A DNA stretch of 64,000 nt, taken from NCBI RefSeq assembly GCF_965216485.1, contig NZ_OZ244162.1, positions 1,488,001 through 1,552,000 on the forward strand, read 5' to 3'. The notes under the pieces were generated by a model. That model worked only from the letters and a program-made list of their open reading frames with translations. It had not been told where the DNA came from and made no database searches. The position numbers and the translations under genes were made by a program. Origin of the DNA: Algiphilus sp965216485 (lineage in GTDB: Bacteria; Pseudomonadota; Gammaproteobacteria; Nevskiales; Nevskiaceae). Every line of letters starts with the position of its first letter. Positions within the stretch are counted from its first letter, which is position 1. Positions 15,946 to 25,859 of this stretch are shown here, piece after piece.

Positions 15946-17041
15946 ATGGAAGCCCACCACATCAAGCAAGAGATCACAGCCCTGCAGGCGCGTTTCGACG
16001 CGCTGCGGGGCTATCTTTGACTACCAGGAAAAGCAGGATCGCATCGCCGAAATCGACGGCGAGCTCGAGCATCCCGAGGTCTGGAACAAGCCCGAGGAGG
16101 CGCAGTCGCTGGGTCGCGAACGCGCCCGCCTGATCGAGGTGGTCCAGCCGCTGCAGGAGGCGGAGTCCGGCCTGGCCGACGCACTCGAACTGCTGGAGAT
16201 GGCCGAGGCCGAGGACGACCGCGGGACCATCGACGAGATTGGCGCGGATGTCGAGCGCTATCGCAGCAGCGCCGAGAAGCTGGAGTTCCAGCGCATGTTC
16301 TCCGGGGAGATGGATGCGACCAACGCCTTCCTCGACATTCAGGCCGGCTCCGGCGGTACCGAGGCGCAGGATTGGGCCGAGATGCTGCTGCGCATGTATC
16401 TGCGCTGGTGCGATGAGCACGGCTTCGAGCATGAACTGATGGAGTGTTCGGCAGGCGACGTCGCCGGCATCAAGTCGGCCACGCTGATGGTGCGCGGCGA
16501 CTACGCCTTCGGTTGGCTACGTACCGAAACCGGTGTTCATCGACTGGTGCGCAAATCGCCCTTCGACTCCGGCGCGCGTCGCCACACCTCCTTTGCCGCC
16601 GTCTTCGTCTCTCCCGAGATCGATGACAGTTTCGAGATCGAGATCAATCCGGCCGATCTGCGCGTGGATACCTACCGTTCCTCCGGCGCCGGTGGACAGC
16701 ACGTCAACAAGACCGATTCCGCAGTCCGGCTGACGCACTTGCCCACCGGGGTGGTCGTGGCCTGTCAGAACGAACGCAGCCAGCACAAGAACCGCGACCA
16801 GGCGATGAAGATGCTGCGCGCCCGCCTTTACGAGCTGGAGATGTCCAAGCGCGAGGCCGAGCGCCAGGCCGTGGAGGACAGCAAGAGCGACATTGGCTGG
16901 GGCAATCAGATCCGGTCTTATGTACTGGATCAGTCGCGCATCAAGGATCTGCGCACCAATGTCGAGATCAGCGATACCCAGCGCGTGCTCAACGGGCATA
17001 TCGACCCCTTCATCGAGGCCAGTCTGAAGCAGGGACTATGA
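15946..17041 (+). CDS. prfB: peptide chain release factor 2, with programmed +1 frameshift
   Basis: The gene starts at ATG 15946 and reads MEAHHIKQEITALQARFDALRGYL, then hits an in-frame TGA at 16018-16020 (codon 25). The sequence CTT TGA C with a GGGG Shine-Dalgarno-like stretch just upstream (16007-16010) is the classic RF2 autoregulatory frameshift site. Slipping one base puts translation into the frame ending at 17041. The product is 364 residues (E. coli RF2: 365), with the GGQ loop in SSGAGGQHVNKTDSAVR that triggers peptidyl-tRNA hydrolysis at UGA and UAA. Its stop overlaps lysS (ATGA). Confidence 0.97.
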
Positions 17042-18552
17042 GCGACCAGAAGAACAGCAAACAGACTCAGGACAGCGACGAGAATTTCGTCATCGCTCAG
17101 CGGCGGGAGAAGCTCGCCGCGCTGCGCGCCCTGGGCCAGAGCTATCCGAACGACTTCCGCCCGGACGCCACCGCCGAGTGCCTGCACGGTCTCTATGGCG
17201 GGCTCGACGACGAGGGCCTGGAGCAACAGGCGCATCGCCACGCCGTGGCCGGACGCATCATGGCCAAGCGGGTCATGGGCAAGGCCAGTTTCATCAGCGT
17301 GCAGGACAGCAGCGGCCGCATCCAGGCCTTCCTGCAGCGCGATGCCGTCGGCGAGGACTGCTACAAGGCCTTCAAGACCTGGGATGTTGGTGACATCGTG
17401 GGCCTGGAAGGCAGCATGTTCCGCACCAAGGCGGGCGAGCTGACCATCAAGGCCGAGCGCATCCGTCTGCTGGTCAAGTCACTGCGTCCGCTGCCCGAGA
17501 AATGGGCCGGGCTGACCGATGTCGAGCAACGCTATCGCCAGCGCTACGTCGATCTCACGATGAATGCCGCGGCGCGCGAGACCTTCCGTCGACGCACGCG
17601 GCTGTTGCGCTTCATGCGGGATTTCTTCGATGCCCTCGACTTCATCGAAGTCGAGACGCCCATGCTGCAGCCCATTCCAGGTGGCGCGGCGGCCAAGCCC
17701 TTCGTGACGCATTACCACGCGCTGGGCCGGGACATGTATCTGCGCATCGCCCCGGAGCTCTATCTGAAGCGGCTGGTGGTCGGCGGTTTCGAGCGGGTCT
17801 ACGAGATCAATCGCAATTTCCGCAACGAGGGACTGTCCACGCGGCACAATCCCGAGTTCACCATGCTCGAGTTCTACCAGGCGCACAGCGATTATCGCGA
17901 CGTCATGGAGCGCATCGAGCATCTGGTACGCGATGCTGCGCTTGCGGTGCTCGGTACCACCACCGTGCACTACCAGGGGACGGACTACGATCTGTCCCAG
18001 CCCTTTGCCCGCATGACCATGCGCGAAGCGGTGCTGGCGCACAATCCGGACCTGGACCCCGCGGTACTCGATGACCGCGCGCGGCTTGCCGAGGTGACGC
18101 GCACTGCGGGAGGGGATGTCAAGGACAGCTACGGGTGGGGCAAGCTGCTCACCGAGCTGTTCGAAAAGACGGTGGAGCACCGCCTGAGCGCGCCCACTTT
18201 CATTACCGCCTATCCGGCCGAGGTCTCGCCGCTGGCGCGGCGCAACGACGACAATCCGGACGTCACCGACCGTTTCGAATTCTTCCTCGCGGGGCGCGAA
18301 GTCGCCAACGGCTTCTCTGAGCTGAATGACCCGGACGATCAGGCCGAGCGCTTCCGGGCGCAGGTGGCGGCCAAGGATGCCGGCGACGATGAGGCCATGG
18401 TCTACGACGCCGACTACATCCGCGCCCTCGAATATGGCATGCCGCCCACCGCCGGGGCTGGCATCGGCGTGGATCGCCTGGCCATGTTCTTCACGGATTC
18501 CGCGTCGATCCGCGACGTCCTGCTGTTCCCGCAAATGCGCCCGGAGCAGTAG
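17038..18552 (+). CDS. lysS: lysyl-tRNA synthetase, class II
   Basis: The 504-residue protein has an N-terminal OB-fold anticodon-binding part (FISVQDSSGRIQAF) and a class II catalytic core. Motif 2 is FRNEGLSTRHNPEFTMLEFYQAHSDY-like, and motif 3 is GIGVDRLAMFF at the C-terminus. Also present are RYRQRYVDL and PMLQPIPGGAAAKPF, typical of LysRS. It charges tRNA-Lys. Its ATG overlaps the prfB stop, the same prfB-lysS arrangement found in E. coli. Confidence 0.97.
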   Translation: MSDQKNSKQTQDSDENFVIAQRREKLAALRALGQSYPNDFRPDATAECLHGLYGGLDDEGLEQQAHRHAVAGRIMAKRVMGKASFISVQDSSGRIQAFLQRDAVGEDCYKAFKTWDVGDIVGLEGSMFRTKAGELTIKAERIRLLVKSLRPLPEKWAGLTDVEQRYRQRYVDLTMNAAARETFRRRTRLLRFMRDFFDALDFIEVETPMLQPIPGGAAAKPFVTHYHALGRDMYLRIAPELYLKRLVVGGFERVYEINRNFRNEGLSTRHNPEFTMLEFYQAHSDYRDVMERIEHLVRDAALAVLGTTTVHYQGTDYDLSQPFARMTMREAVLAHNPDLDPAVLDDRARLAEVTRTAGGDVKDSYGWGKLLTELFEKTVEHRLSAPTFITAYPAEVSPLARRNDDNPDVTDRFEFFLAGREVANGFSELNDPDDQAERFRAQVAAKDAGDDEAMVYDADYIRALEYGMPPTAGAGIGVDRLAMFFTDSASIRDVLLFPQMRPEQ

Positions 18553-18628
18553 CGGCTGGAACGTATCCGGTCCCGCGCCGCGACCAGCCACGCCGGGCCC
18601 GTCCGGACGATGCGCCGGAATACGGCAC

Positions 18629-18648
18629 GCCCCGCCTCAGGGCGGGGC
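18629..18648. terminator. hairpin downstream of lysS, weak terminator
   Basis: GCCCCGCC (18629-18636) and GGCGGGGC (18641-18648) make a perfect 8-bp GC stem with a 4-nt loop, 77 nt after the lysS stop. The following bases (CTCTGAACC) hold no T-run, so termination would be weak or Rho-aided. The rest of the 210-bp spacer shows no gene. Confidence 0.5.
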
Positions 18649-18763
18649 CTCTGAACCGCTTGTCGGAACGGCGCATATGCGCCGTCAAGTCCTGTCCTAG
18701 TCTCGTCCCAAAGGCGCGCTCAGGCGGCGATAAGGCGGTTGTGAGGCGGGGAGCTGGACGAAT

Positions 18764-21700
18764 ATGGCGCACGGTAACAACAACTACGAGGTGCTTGCGG
18801 CGGTCTACGACAGTCCGCGCACTCGTGTGTCGCGTGCGCGTAATCTCGAAGACGGTGCCCTGTTCCTGCTGAAGTCGCCGCAAGCGGGGCAGGGTACCGA
18901 GCGCGTGGAAGCCGCTTACCAGAAGGAGCTGCGCTATCGCAGCGCCTTGCATCCGGAGCAGGACGAAATCCGACTCGAGCGCCGCAATGGCCTGCCCCTG
19001 CTGGTGATTCGTGACGATGGCAGCCGGGCGCTGCGTGAGTGGATGGAATCCGGCGGTGTCTGCGCGCTTGCGGACTGGTTGGACATTGCGATTGGCGCCA
19101 GCCACGAACTCAAGCGCCTGCACGCGATGGATGTCATCCATCGCGACATACACCCGGGCAATATCCTGTGGGACCCGGTGTCGCGCAACGTGCGCCTCAT
19201 TGACTTCGAATTGGCCGTTCCGGGAATACATGCCCAGGCCGAGGCGGTCGAGGCCCGCACCCTGGAGGGCGCACTGCCTTATATGGCGCCGGAGATGAGC
19301 GGCCGCATGCGGATCGGCGTCGATCATCGCAGCGACCTCTACGCGCTGGGCGCGACGCTTTATGAGCTGCTGGTCGGTGCGCGACCCTTCGCAGCCGTCG
19401 ACGCAATGGAGCTGATCCACCAGCACATCGCGGTGCAGCCGGTGGCGCCATCGGAACATTGCGAGGACGTTCCGAAGACGATCTCGGAGATCGTGCTGAA
19501 GCTGCTCGCCAAATCGCCCGATGCGCGTTATCAGAGTGCGCGCGGGCTGCACCACGACTTGGTACAGGTGCGCGATGCCCTGCAGCGGGGCGAAGCGCTG
19601 GCGGACATCCCACTGGGGCAGCGCGATGTGTCCGACCGCTATCGTCCCGGCACCCGTCTATTCGGTCGCGAAGTGGATCGGCAGGCCCTTTTGGCGAGCT
19701 TCAAAGGAGTGCAGTCCGGTCGAAGCCGTCTGCATGTGATCCAGGGGCAATCGGGTACCGGCAAGACCAGCCTTGCACGTGCGCTTCGCGAGCCGGCCAT
19801 CCTTGCCGGTGGCGTCTTCGCCGAGGGCAAGTGCGATCAATTCCAGCGATTGCAGCCCTATACGGCCTGGGTGGGGGCACTGGAGAGTGCGGTTGCGCAA
19901 TGGCTGGCACGGCCGCAGCGCCAGCGCCTGCATCTGCGCAGCAGCATCCTGAGCGCAGTCGGCGCGAACGGGCGCCTGTTGACGGATCTCATTCCCGGTC
20001 TGGATCAGCTCATCGGCGAGCAGCCGGAAGTCGCGGCGCTCGGCCCGGCCGAAACGCAGCGCCGACTGCGTTATGTCTTCGTGCACTTTCTGGTCGCCTG
20101 TGCCCGCGATGGCGGGCCATTGGTGCTGGTGCTGGACGACCTGCAATGGATGGATACTGCGTCGCTGGAACTGCTCGATGCACTGTTGCGCACTGAGGAG
20201 ACGATGCCGCTGCTGCTCCTGGTAGCTTTCCGTGACAATGAAGTGGACGCGTCGCACCCCCTGTCGGCCGCACTCCATCAGCTGGAAGAGGCCTTGCCTG
20301 GGGTGGTGGCCCGAACCATGTTGTGCAACCTCAAGCTGCCCGACATACAGGCACTGGTACTCCACCGTTTCAAGGTGAGTGACCCCCGTGCGCTGGAGCT
20401 CGCGACGGTCGTGCAGGCAAAGACGGACGGCAATCCCTTTTTCTGTCATCAGCTCTTGAAGCAGCTGTGCGACACGCGTGTGGTCTTTTTCGACGAGCAG
20501 CTGGATGGCTGGAATTGGTCACAAGATGCACTGCAGGCAGTGGAGGTCAGCGAGGACGTCGTGACCCTGCTGATCGACAAGCTGCATCAACTGCCCGGCA
20601 AGACCCAGTCATTGCTGGCGCGCATGGCATGTCTGGGCAATCGCTGTCCGCTGGCGACGCTGGCTCGGGTAGCGGAGCTGCCTCCCGCCAGCGTCCTGCA
20701 GCGTCTCGAGCCCGCCTTGCAGGACTATCTCATCACCCGCGACGAACAGGAGTTGCACTTCAGCCATGACCGGGTACAACAGGCGGCCTATGCCTTGCTG
20801 AGCAGCAAGGACAAGCGCCTGCAACACCTCCGAATCGCCCGTCTGCTGAGCACGGATGAAGCCGATCTCGCGCATTCCGCGGTGTTGCTCGACGTCGTTT
20901 CCCACTACGAGCACGCTGAGTCTCTGCTTTCCGATACGGAGGAGCGCGCCCATGTCGCGCTGCTTTCCGCGTGCGCCGCACGACGCGCGCAGGCCGCAAG
21001 TGCTCATGACGTGGCGCTGCGCTATTTCCGCTTCGCGCTCGCACTCTATGGCGAGCCCAGTCTGGCCGAGCGGGATGCGGCGTTTACGGAGTTGTATCTC
21101 GACGCCATCCAGAGCGAGTTCAACAACGCCCATCACGATCGCGTAGCCAGCATGCTGGTCGTAGCGGAGGCACAGGTTGCCACGACGCTGGCCCGGGTGC
21201 GGCTGGTGGAATTGAAGATCCGCTTCGCCATCGCAGGCAACGACCAGAACGCCGCCATCGCACTCGCCATTGAGGCCCTCACCCTGCTTGGCATCTCGAT
21301 TGCGGATGACGATGACGGTCTTGCTCAGCAAGCGCAGGACCTGCAGGCGGATTTACATTGGACACAGGCTGACATCGTTGCCCTTGAGGCCTTGCCCGAG
21401 ATGCGGGACGAGGCCGCCATGGCGGCGATGCGCATCATGGTCAATGCGGCGGGGGCGGCCTATGTGATGCGGCCGGCCTTGTGGCGGGTGCTCACCCTGC
21501 AGATGGTGCACACCACCCTGACGCATGGCCATTCCGCCCTTGGGGCCTTTGCCTTTGCCTTCTATGGCGTACTGCTGGCAGGCTTCCGTGGCGAAATCGA
21601 GTCGGGCTATGCCTTCGGTCGCTTGGCGAATGTCAGTCTCGAACGCTTCGGCGCCGAGCCCATGCGGGCAAAGATCATCAATCTCTTCGATGTTTTCGTG

Positions 21701-24700
21701 CGTCACTGGAAGGAGCACCTGCGCAACTCGCTGGAGTCGCTGCCACGTGGTCTGCAAAGCGGCATCGACCACGGTGATTTCGAATATGGCAGCTACAACG
21801 GCATCCAGCACGGCAAGCATCTGTTTTTCTGCGGAGAACCGCTGGATGCGGTGCTGGAGCACCACCGTCGCACCATCCAGACCATCGAGAAGCTCCGCAT
21901 GGGCTACCACCGCGATTTTGCACACGTCTGGCAACAACTTGCGCGTAACCTCAATGGCCAGGCGGATGACCCGCTGGTGTTGCGCAGCCTGGACTACGAC
22001 GCCGAGGCATTGCTGCCACGGTTGCTGGCCGAATCCAGTCATTTCCTGGTGTTCAATATCCACTGCTCGCAGGCCATGCTGCATTACCTGCTCGGCACGC
22101 CGCAAAAGGCGCTGGAGATGGCCGAGCGCGCGCTTCCGTACCAGGCCAACGTGCCTGGCATGGCGGAGCTTGCGCAGCACAACTTCTTCCATTCGCTGAG
22201 TCTGCTTGCCTGCACGAATGGCGAAGACGCGGCGCGCGACCGGGACTATCGGCGTCAGGTTGCCCGCAATCAGCGCGTTCTCGGGGTATGGGCGCGCCAC
22301 GCACCCATGAACTTCCATCACAAGCTCGTCTTGGTGACCGCCGAGCGCCTGCGGAGATCGCGGCAACCGCAACGGGCGGCGCGCTGGTACGAGGCCGCTA
22401 TCGCCGGCGCCCGTGCGCATTACTATCTGAACGATCAAGCGCTGGCATCGGAGTGCTACGCCGGCTATCTGCGCGAACGTGGCCATCTCTTTCTCGCAGC
22501 CAACGCGCTGCGCGAAGCGATCCGCCTCTACCGGCAATGGCAGGCGCACGCCAAAGTGCGTCAGCTCAATGAGCGCTATGCCGAGCAATTCGGTGGGCTG
22601 AGCGAGTCGAGCAGTTGGTCGAGCCATCAAAGTGTCGATGGATTGCCGAATCTCGACGTGCAGGCGGTCCTGCGTTCCTCGCTGCTCATTGCCAACGAAT
22701 CCGATGTGCCCACTCTGAAGCGGCAACTCATGAAAGTGGTGGCTGCCAATGCCGGCGCGGAACGTGGCGTACTGGCCCTGCTCGAAGAGGAGTACTGGGT
22801 GGTGGCTGCACGCTACGATGAAGCCGCCGGCGGCAGTTTTGTCGAGGATGATGTGGCCCTTGATGCCTGTCCGGACGTGCCGAGAAGTCTGTTGCGATCG
22901 GCGATTCGGCATGGGCGCAGCGTCGTGCTGCACGATGCCGCGAGCAGCAGCGGCTTCGAGCACGATCCCTACATCCAGTCGCATTCCGTTCGCTCCGCTG
23001 TCTGCGTGCCGCTACGCCATGGCGATGCCGTCACTGGAGTGCTCTATCTGGAGAACCGCTCGGCTCCGGGCGTGTTTCCCGAAGAGCGGGTCCGCATCAT
23101 CGAGATTCTGGCAGCGCAGGCGGGCGTCGCCGTGGAAAAGGCGCGGCTGCTGCAGCAGATGGAATCGCGGGTCGAATTGCGCACGCGCGAGTTGCGCGAC
23201 GCCAAGCGCCAGCTCGAACACGCAAACGAGGAGTTGCGCGCTTCCGAGGAGCGCTTCCGCCTCGCGATGGTCGGCAGCGGAGAAGGACTGTTCGACTGGG
23301 ATCTGCGGAGCAATGCCATGTATCTGTCACCGGGATGGAAGCAGATGCTGGGCTATCAGGATCACGAACTGGTCAACGCCTACGAGAACTGGCACGCGCT
23401 GGTCGATCCCGAGCAATGGGAACCCTTGCTTGCCAATATTCGCGCGCATCTTGACGGCGACAGTGATTGCTTTGAGGTCGAGTACCGGATGGCCCACAAG
23501 GACGGGAGCTGGGTCCTCGTTCTCAACAAGGCACACATCGTGCGCGGTGCTGACGGGGTACCGCAGCGTGTCGTGGGAACCCACTTCGACGTGACCGGCG
23601 AGCGCAATGCCCAGGCACGGGTTGCCCATCAGGCGCTGCACGATTCACTGACCGGCTTGCCCAATCGCGCGCTGTTCCAGCAAAGGCTGGAGGCCGCACG
23701 CGCGCGTCTGGCCGCGGACGGCATCCCCTACGTGCTGCACCTGCTCGACCTGGATCGTTTCAAGCAGCGCAATGATGCCTTCGGTCATCAGGTGGGAGAC
23801 CGCATTCTGTCCGTGGTGGCCGAGCGTATCCTGCGCACGCTGCGTGCCGGCGATTTTGTCGCCCGCCTCGGTGGCGACGAGTTCGCCGTGATTCAGCACG
23901 GTGTGGACCACACAGCCGAGGCCCAGCAGCTGGCGCTTCGACTGATCGCAGCCATCAACAAGCCGATGCAGGTGCAGGGCGTCACCACTGATGTCGGCTG
24001 CAGTGTGGGGATCCGCATCGTGACCGACAAGAATCTCAGTGCCGAGACCGTGATCGAGCAGGCCGACGCGGCGCTGTATCAATCCAAGGCACGGGGAGGT
24101 GATGTCGAAACACTGCATTGCCTGGAGGCGCTGCCAGCGCGCGAACGCGAGCGCCAGCTGGTCCGCGAACTGCCTGCCGCGCTGGGTTCGGGGCAGCTAT
24201 TCCTTGCCTTCCAGCCCGAGATTCACTTCAGGGATGGCCACCGCAGCGGCGTGGAATGCCTGTTGCGCTGGCGACATCCGCGTTTCGGCGTTCTCCATGC
24301 GGGAGCATTCGTTGCCGCCATGGAAACGCATGGTCACGCCGCACGCTTGCTGACATGGGTGGTACGCGCCGCGGCGGAGCAGGCCCATCGATGGATGGCG
24401 GAGAAGGTGGTCTTCGGCCAGATCAGCGTCAACATCACCTCAGCGGAAAGCCTGACCGTCTCATTGGCTGAGCAGCTCCTTGCCGTGATGCGCGACTGCG
24501 CCGTCGATCCCAGTGCATTCAAATTTGAACTGGGTGCGGGTCTGTCCACCCATTCAAGTGTGCACGCTGCTCTTGCGGTGCTGCGTCGCGCTGGCTGCAC
24601 GCTCTGTCTTCAGGACTTCGGTGCGGCCGCCGTTGCGATCGCCGATCTGCCGGCGATGGGGATTCGTCAGGTCAAGCTGGCGCCGGCCCTGATGCGCGAC

Positions 24701-24910
24701 ATTGTCAGTGACGGACGCGCCCGCCAGGTCGTACGTGCCGCCATCGACATGGCGCAGGCCCTCGATATTGCCGTGGTTGCGACCATGGTCGAGGCTGAGG
24801 CCCAGCGCGCTGCCTTGGCCGAATGCGGCTGTGAATGGGGTCAAGGCACCCTCGTTGGGGCGCCCGCGCCGGCCGCCGAGCACGCGGCAGCCGTGGCCAG
24901 GCTGCACTGA
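18764..24910 (+). CDS. multidomain signalling protein: Ser/Thr-kinase-like, AAA ATPase, helical repeats, GAF, PAS, GGDEF, degenerate EAL
   Basis: The 2048-residue single ORF shows, in order: a kinase-like domain (about 8-275) with K37, HRDIHPGN (126-133), DFE instead of DFG (147-149) and YMAPE; an AAA/STAND-type ATPase (about 295-580) with Walker A GQSGTGKT (328-335) and DD458-459; a long helical, TPR-like region (about 600-1290); GAF (about 1300-1460); a coiled-coil linker; PAS (about 1496-1616); GGDEF (about 1626-1780) with an intact motif at 1703-1707 and the RxxD inhibitory site just upstream; and an EAL-like end with ECL (1831), QDFG (1950) and a VATMVE in place of VAEGVE. The N-terminal half resembles multi-sensor kinases whose usual output is a histidine kinase; here the output is cyclic-di-GMP synthesis. 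It is monocistronic. No membrane segment or signal peptide is seen. Confidence 0.93.
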   Translation: MAHGNNNYEVLAAVYDSPRTRVSRARNLEDGALFLLKSPQAGQGTERVEAAYQKELRYRSALHPEQDEIRLERRNGLPLLVIRDDGSRALREWMESGGVCALADWLDIAIGASHELKRLHAMDVIHRDIHPGNILWDPVSRNVRLIDFELAVPGIHAQAEAVEARTLEGALPYMAPEMSGRMRIGVDHRSDLYALGATLYELLVGARPFAAVDAMELIHQHIAVQPVAPSEHCEDVPKTISEIVLKLLAKSPDARYQSARGLHHDLVQVRDALQRGEALADIPLGQRDVSDRYRPGTRLFGREVDRQALLASFKGVQSGRSRLHVIQGQSGTGKTSLARALREPAILAGGVFAEGKCDQFQRLQPYTAWVGALESAVAQWLARPQRQRLHLRSSILSAVGANGRLLTDLIPGLDQLIGEQPEVAALGPAETQRRLRYVFVHFLVACARDGGPLVLVLDDLQWMDTASLELLDALLRTEETMPLLLLVAFRDNEVDASHPLSAALHQLEEALPGVVARTMLCNLKLPDIQALVLHRFKVSDPRALELATVVQAKTDGNPFFCHQLLKQLCDTRVVFFDEQLDGWNWSQDALQAVEVSEDVVTLLIDKLHQLPGKTQSLLARMACLGNRCPLATLARVAELPPASVLQRLEPALQDYLITRDEQELHFSHDRVQQAAYALLSSKDKRLQHLRIARLLSTDEADLAHSAVLLDVVSHYEHAESLLSDTEERAHVALLSACAARRAQAASAHDVALRYFRFALALYGEPSLAERDAAFTELYLDAIQSEFNNAHHDRVASMLVVAEAQVATTLARVRLVELKIRFAIAGNDQNAAIALAIEALTLLGISIADDDDGLAQQAQDLQADLHWTQADIVALEALPEMRDEAAMAAMRIMVNAAGAAYVMRPALWRVLTLQMVHTTLTHGHSALGAFAFAFYGVLLAGFRGEIESGYAFGRLANVSLERFGAEPMRAKIINLFDVFVRHWKEHLRNSLESLPRGLQSGIDHGDFEYGSYNGIQHGKHLFFCGEPLDAVLEHHRRTIQTIEKLRMGYHRDFAHVWQQLARNLNGQADDPLVLRSLDYDAEALLPRLLAESSHFLVFNIHCSQAMLHYLLGTPQKALEMAERALPYQANVPGMAELAQHNFFHSLSLLACTNGEDAARDRDYRRQVARNQRVLGVWARHAPMNFHHKLVLVTAERLRRSRQPQRAARWYEAAIAGARAHYYLNDQALASECYAGYLRERGHLFLAANALREAIRLYRQWQAHAKVRQLNERYAEQFGGLSESSSWSSHQSVDGLPNLDVQAVLRSSLLIANESDVPTLKRQLMKVVAANAGAERGVLALLEEEYWVVAARYDEAAGGSFVEDDVALDACPDVPRSLLRSAIRHGRSVVLHDAASSSGFEHDPYIQSHSVRSAVCVPLRHGDAVTGVLYLENRSAPGVFPEERVRIIEILAAQAGVAVEKARLLQQMESRVELRTRELRDAKRQLEHANEELRASEERFRLAMVGSGEGLFDWDLRSNAMYLSPGWKQMLGYQDHELVNAYENWHALVDPEQWEPLLANIRAHLDGDSDCFEVEYRMAHKDGSWVLVLNKAHIVRGADGVPQRVVGTHFDVTGERNAQARVAHQALHDSLTGLPNRALFQQRLEAARARLAADGIPYVLHLLDLDRFKQRNDAFGHQVGDRILSVVAERILRTLRAGDFVARLGGDEFAVIQHGVDHTAEAQQLALRLIAAINKPMQVQGVTTDVGCSVGIRIVTDKNLSAETVIEQADAALYQSKARGGDVETLHCLEALPARERERQLVRELPAALGSGQLFLAFQPEIHFRDGHRSGVECLLRWRHPRFGVLHAGAFVAAMETHGHAARLLTWVVRAAAEQAHRWMAEKVVFGQISVNITSAESLTVSLAEQLLAVMRDCAVDPSAFKFELGAGLSTHSSVHAALAVLRRAGCTLCLQDFGAAAVAIADLPAMGIRQVKLAPALMRDIVSDGRARQVVRAAIDMAQALDIAVVATMVEAEAQRAALAECGCEWGQGTLVGAPAPAAEHAAAVARLH

Positions 24911-24936
24911 GCACGCAGGATCAGGCCCTAGCGGCC

Positions 24937-25806
24937 CTAGGCGGGATGGGCCGGGTCGAAGTCGCACACCTCCCAGCGCATATCCGCACCTACGATCCAG
25001 GCCGGTACCTCCGTGCCGCGCCACACCACCAGCGCCTCGTGGCCCTCGTTGCTGGTCGCGCTGTTGACGACATCGGCCAGGGTCTTGCCATCGCTGTCTT
25101 TGATGGCGCTGCCCGCGGGCGGGGCAGCGTGCTGGCCGCGCAAACGCACGGGTACGCGGTTGATGCCGCCACGGTAGTGCAGGCGCGCGATGACTTCCTG
25201 ACCGGTAAAGCAGCCCTTGCTGAAGGACAGGGCATCAAAATGCTGTAGGCCGAGGTGCTGAGCGACATGGGCTTCGGTCTGTGGCTGGCCTACACAAGGC
25301 AAGCCACAAGCGATATCTCCGAGCGCGAAGGCCTGCGGGTTGGGGTGCGGCGATGCCTCGTCCGGCGGCGTGCCGATGCACCACCAGCGCGCATGGTGTC
25401 CAGGCGCGCGCAGCCAGAGGGCGTTGGCCTCCTGCCGGCACTGCCACGCGGTGGCGCCATCCCCAGCGGCGGCCGGGCTGGCCTCGATCAGGCCAGTGAT
25501 GGGGGTCTCAGTATCCAGCTCGAGCTGGACCTTGGAGCGCAGGACGAACATGCGCAGCCGCTGGCACAGCGCTTCGGCAATATCGGCAGCGACCAAGAGG
25601 CCAACATCCTCACCCAGCCGGCATACGACCAATGTCGCGATGACGCGACCTTTCGGAGAGTTCACACTGCTCAGGCAGGCGGCATCCGGGGAGAGGTGAC
25701 GCATGTCATGGCTCAGCTGCCCCTGCAAGAAGGTGTCGCAATCCGCGCCACTGACCCGAATCAGGGCGCCATGGGGAGGGGGGCTTGTCTGCAATGCATT
25801 GTTCAT
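24937..25806 (-). CDS. ygfZ: YgfZ/GcvT-type folate-binding protein (Fe-S cluster assembly)
   Basis: The 289-residue protein has the family signature KGCFTGQEVIARLHYRGG, including the conserved cysteine, and the N-terminal folate-binding-like segment GADCDTFLQGQLSHDM. YgfZ is a tetrahydrofolate-dependent protein that supports 4Fe-4S cluster synthesis or repair. Its stop codon lies 27 nt from the giant protein's stop (convergent), and its start faces the sdh locus over a short spacer. Neighbouring the Fe-S containing succinate dehydrogenase suits an Fe-S maintenance job. Confidence 0.93.
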   Translation of the reverse strand: MNNALQTSPPPHGALIRVSGADCDTFLQGQLSHDMRHLSPDAACLSSVNSPKGRVIATLVVCRLGEDVGLLVAADIAEALCQRLRMFVLRSKVQLELDTETPITGLIEASPAAAGDGATAWQCRQEANALWLRAPGHHARWWCIGTPPDEASPHPNPQAFALGDIACGLPCVGQPQTEAHVAQHLGLQHFDALSFSKGCFTGQEVIARLHYRGGINRVPVRLRGQHAAPPAGSAIKDSDGKTLADVVNSATSNEGHEALVVWRGTEVPAWIVGADMRWEVCDFDPAHPA

Positions 25807-25827
25807 AACAGCCTCTACAACTATTGC
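25799..25827 (+). promoter_or_regulatory. possible promoter for the sdh locus
   Basis: TTGTTC (25799-25804) and TATTGC (25822-25827) are spaced 17 nt. Each matches about four positions of the sigma-70 hexamers. It lies upstream of the SDHAF4-like gene. This is a weak call made on spacing and partial matches. Confidence 0.3.
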
Positions 25828-25859
25828 TGAATTCGCGCAATTTACGGACCATTCGCACC

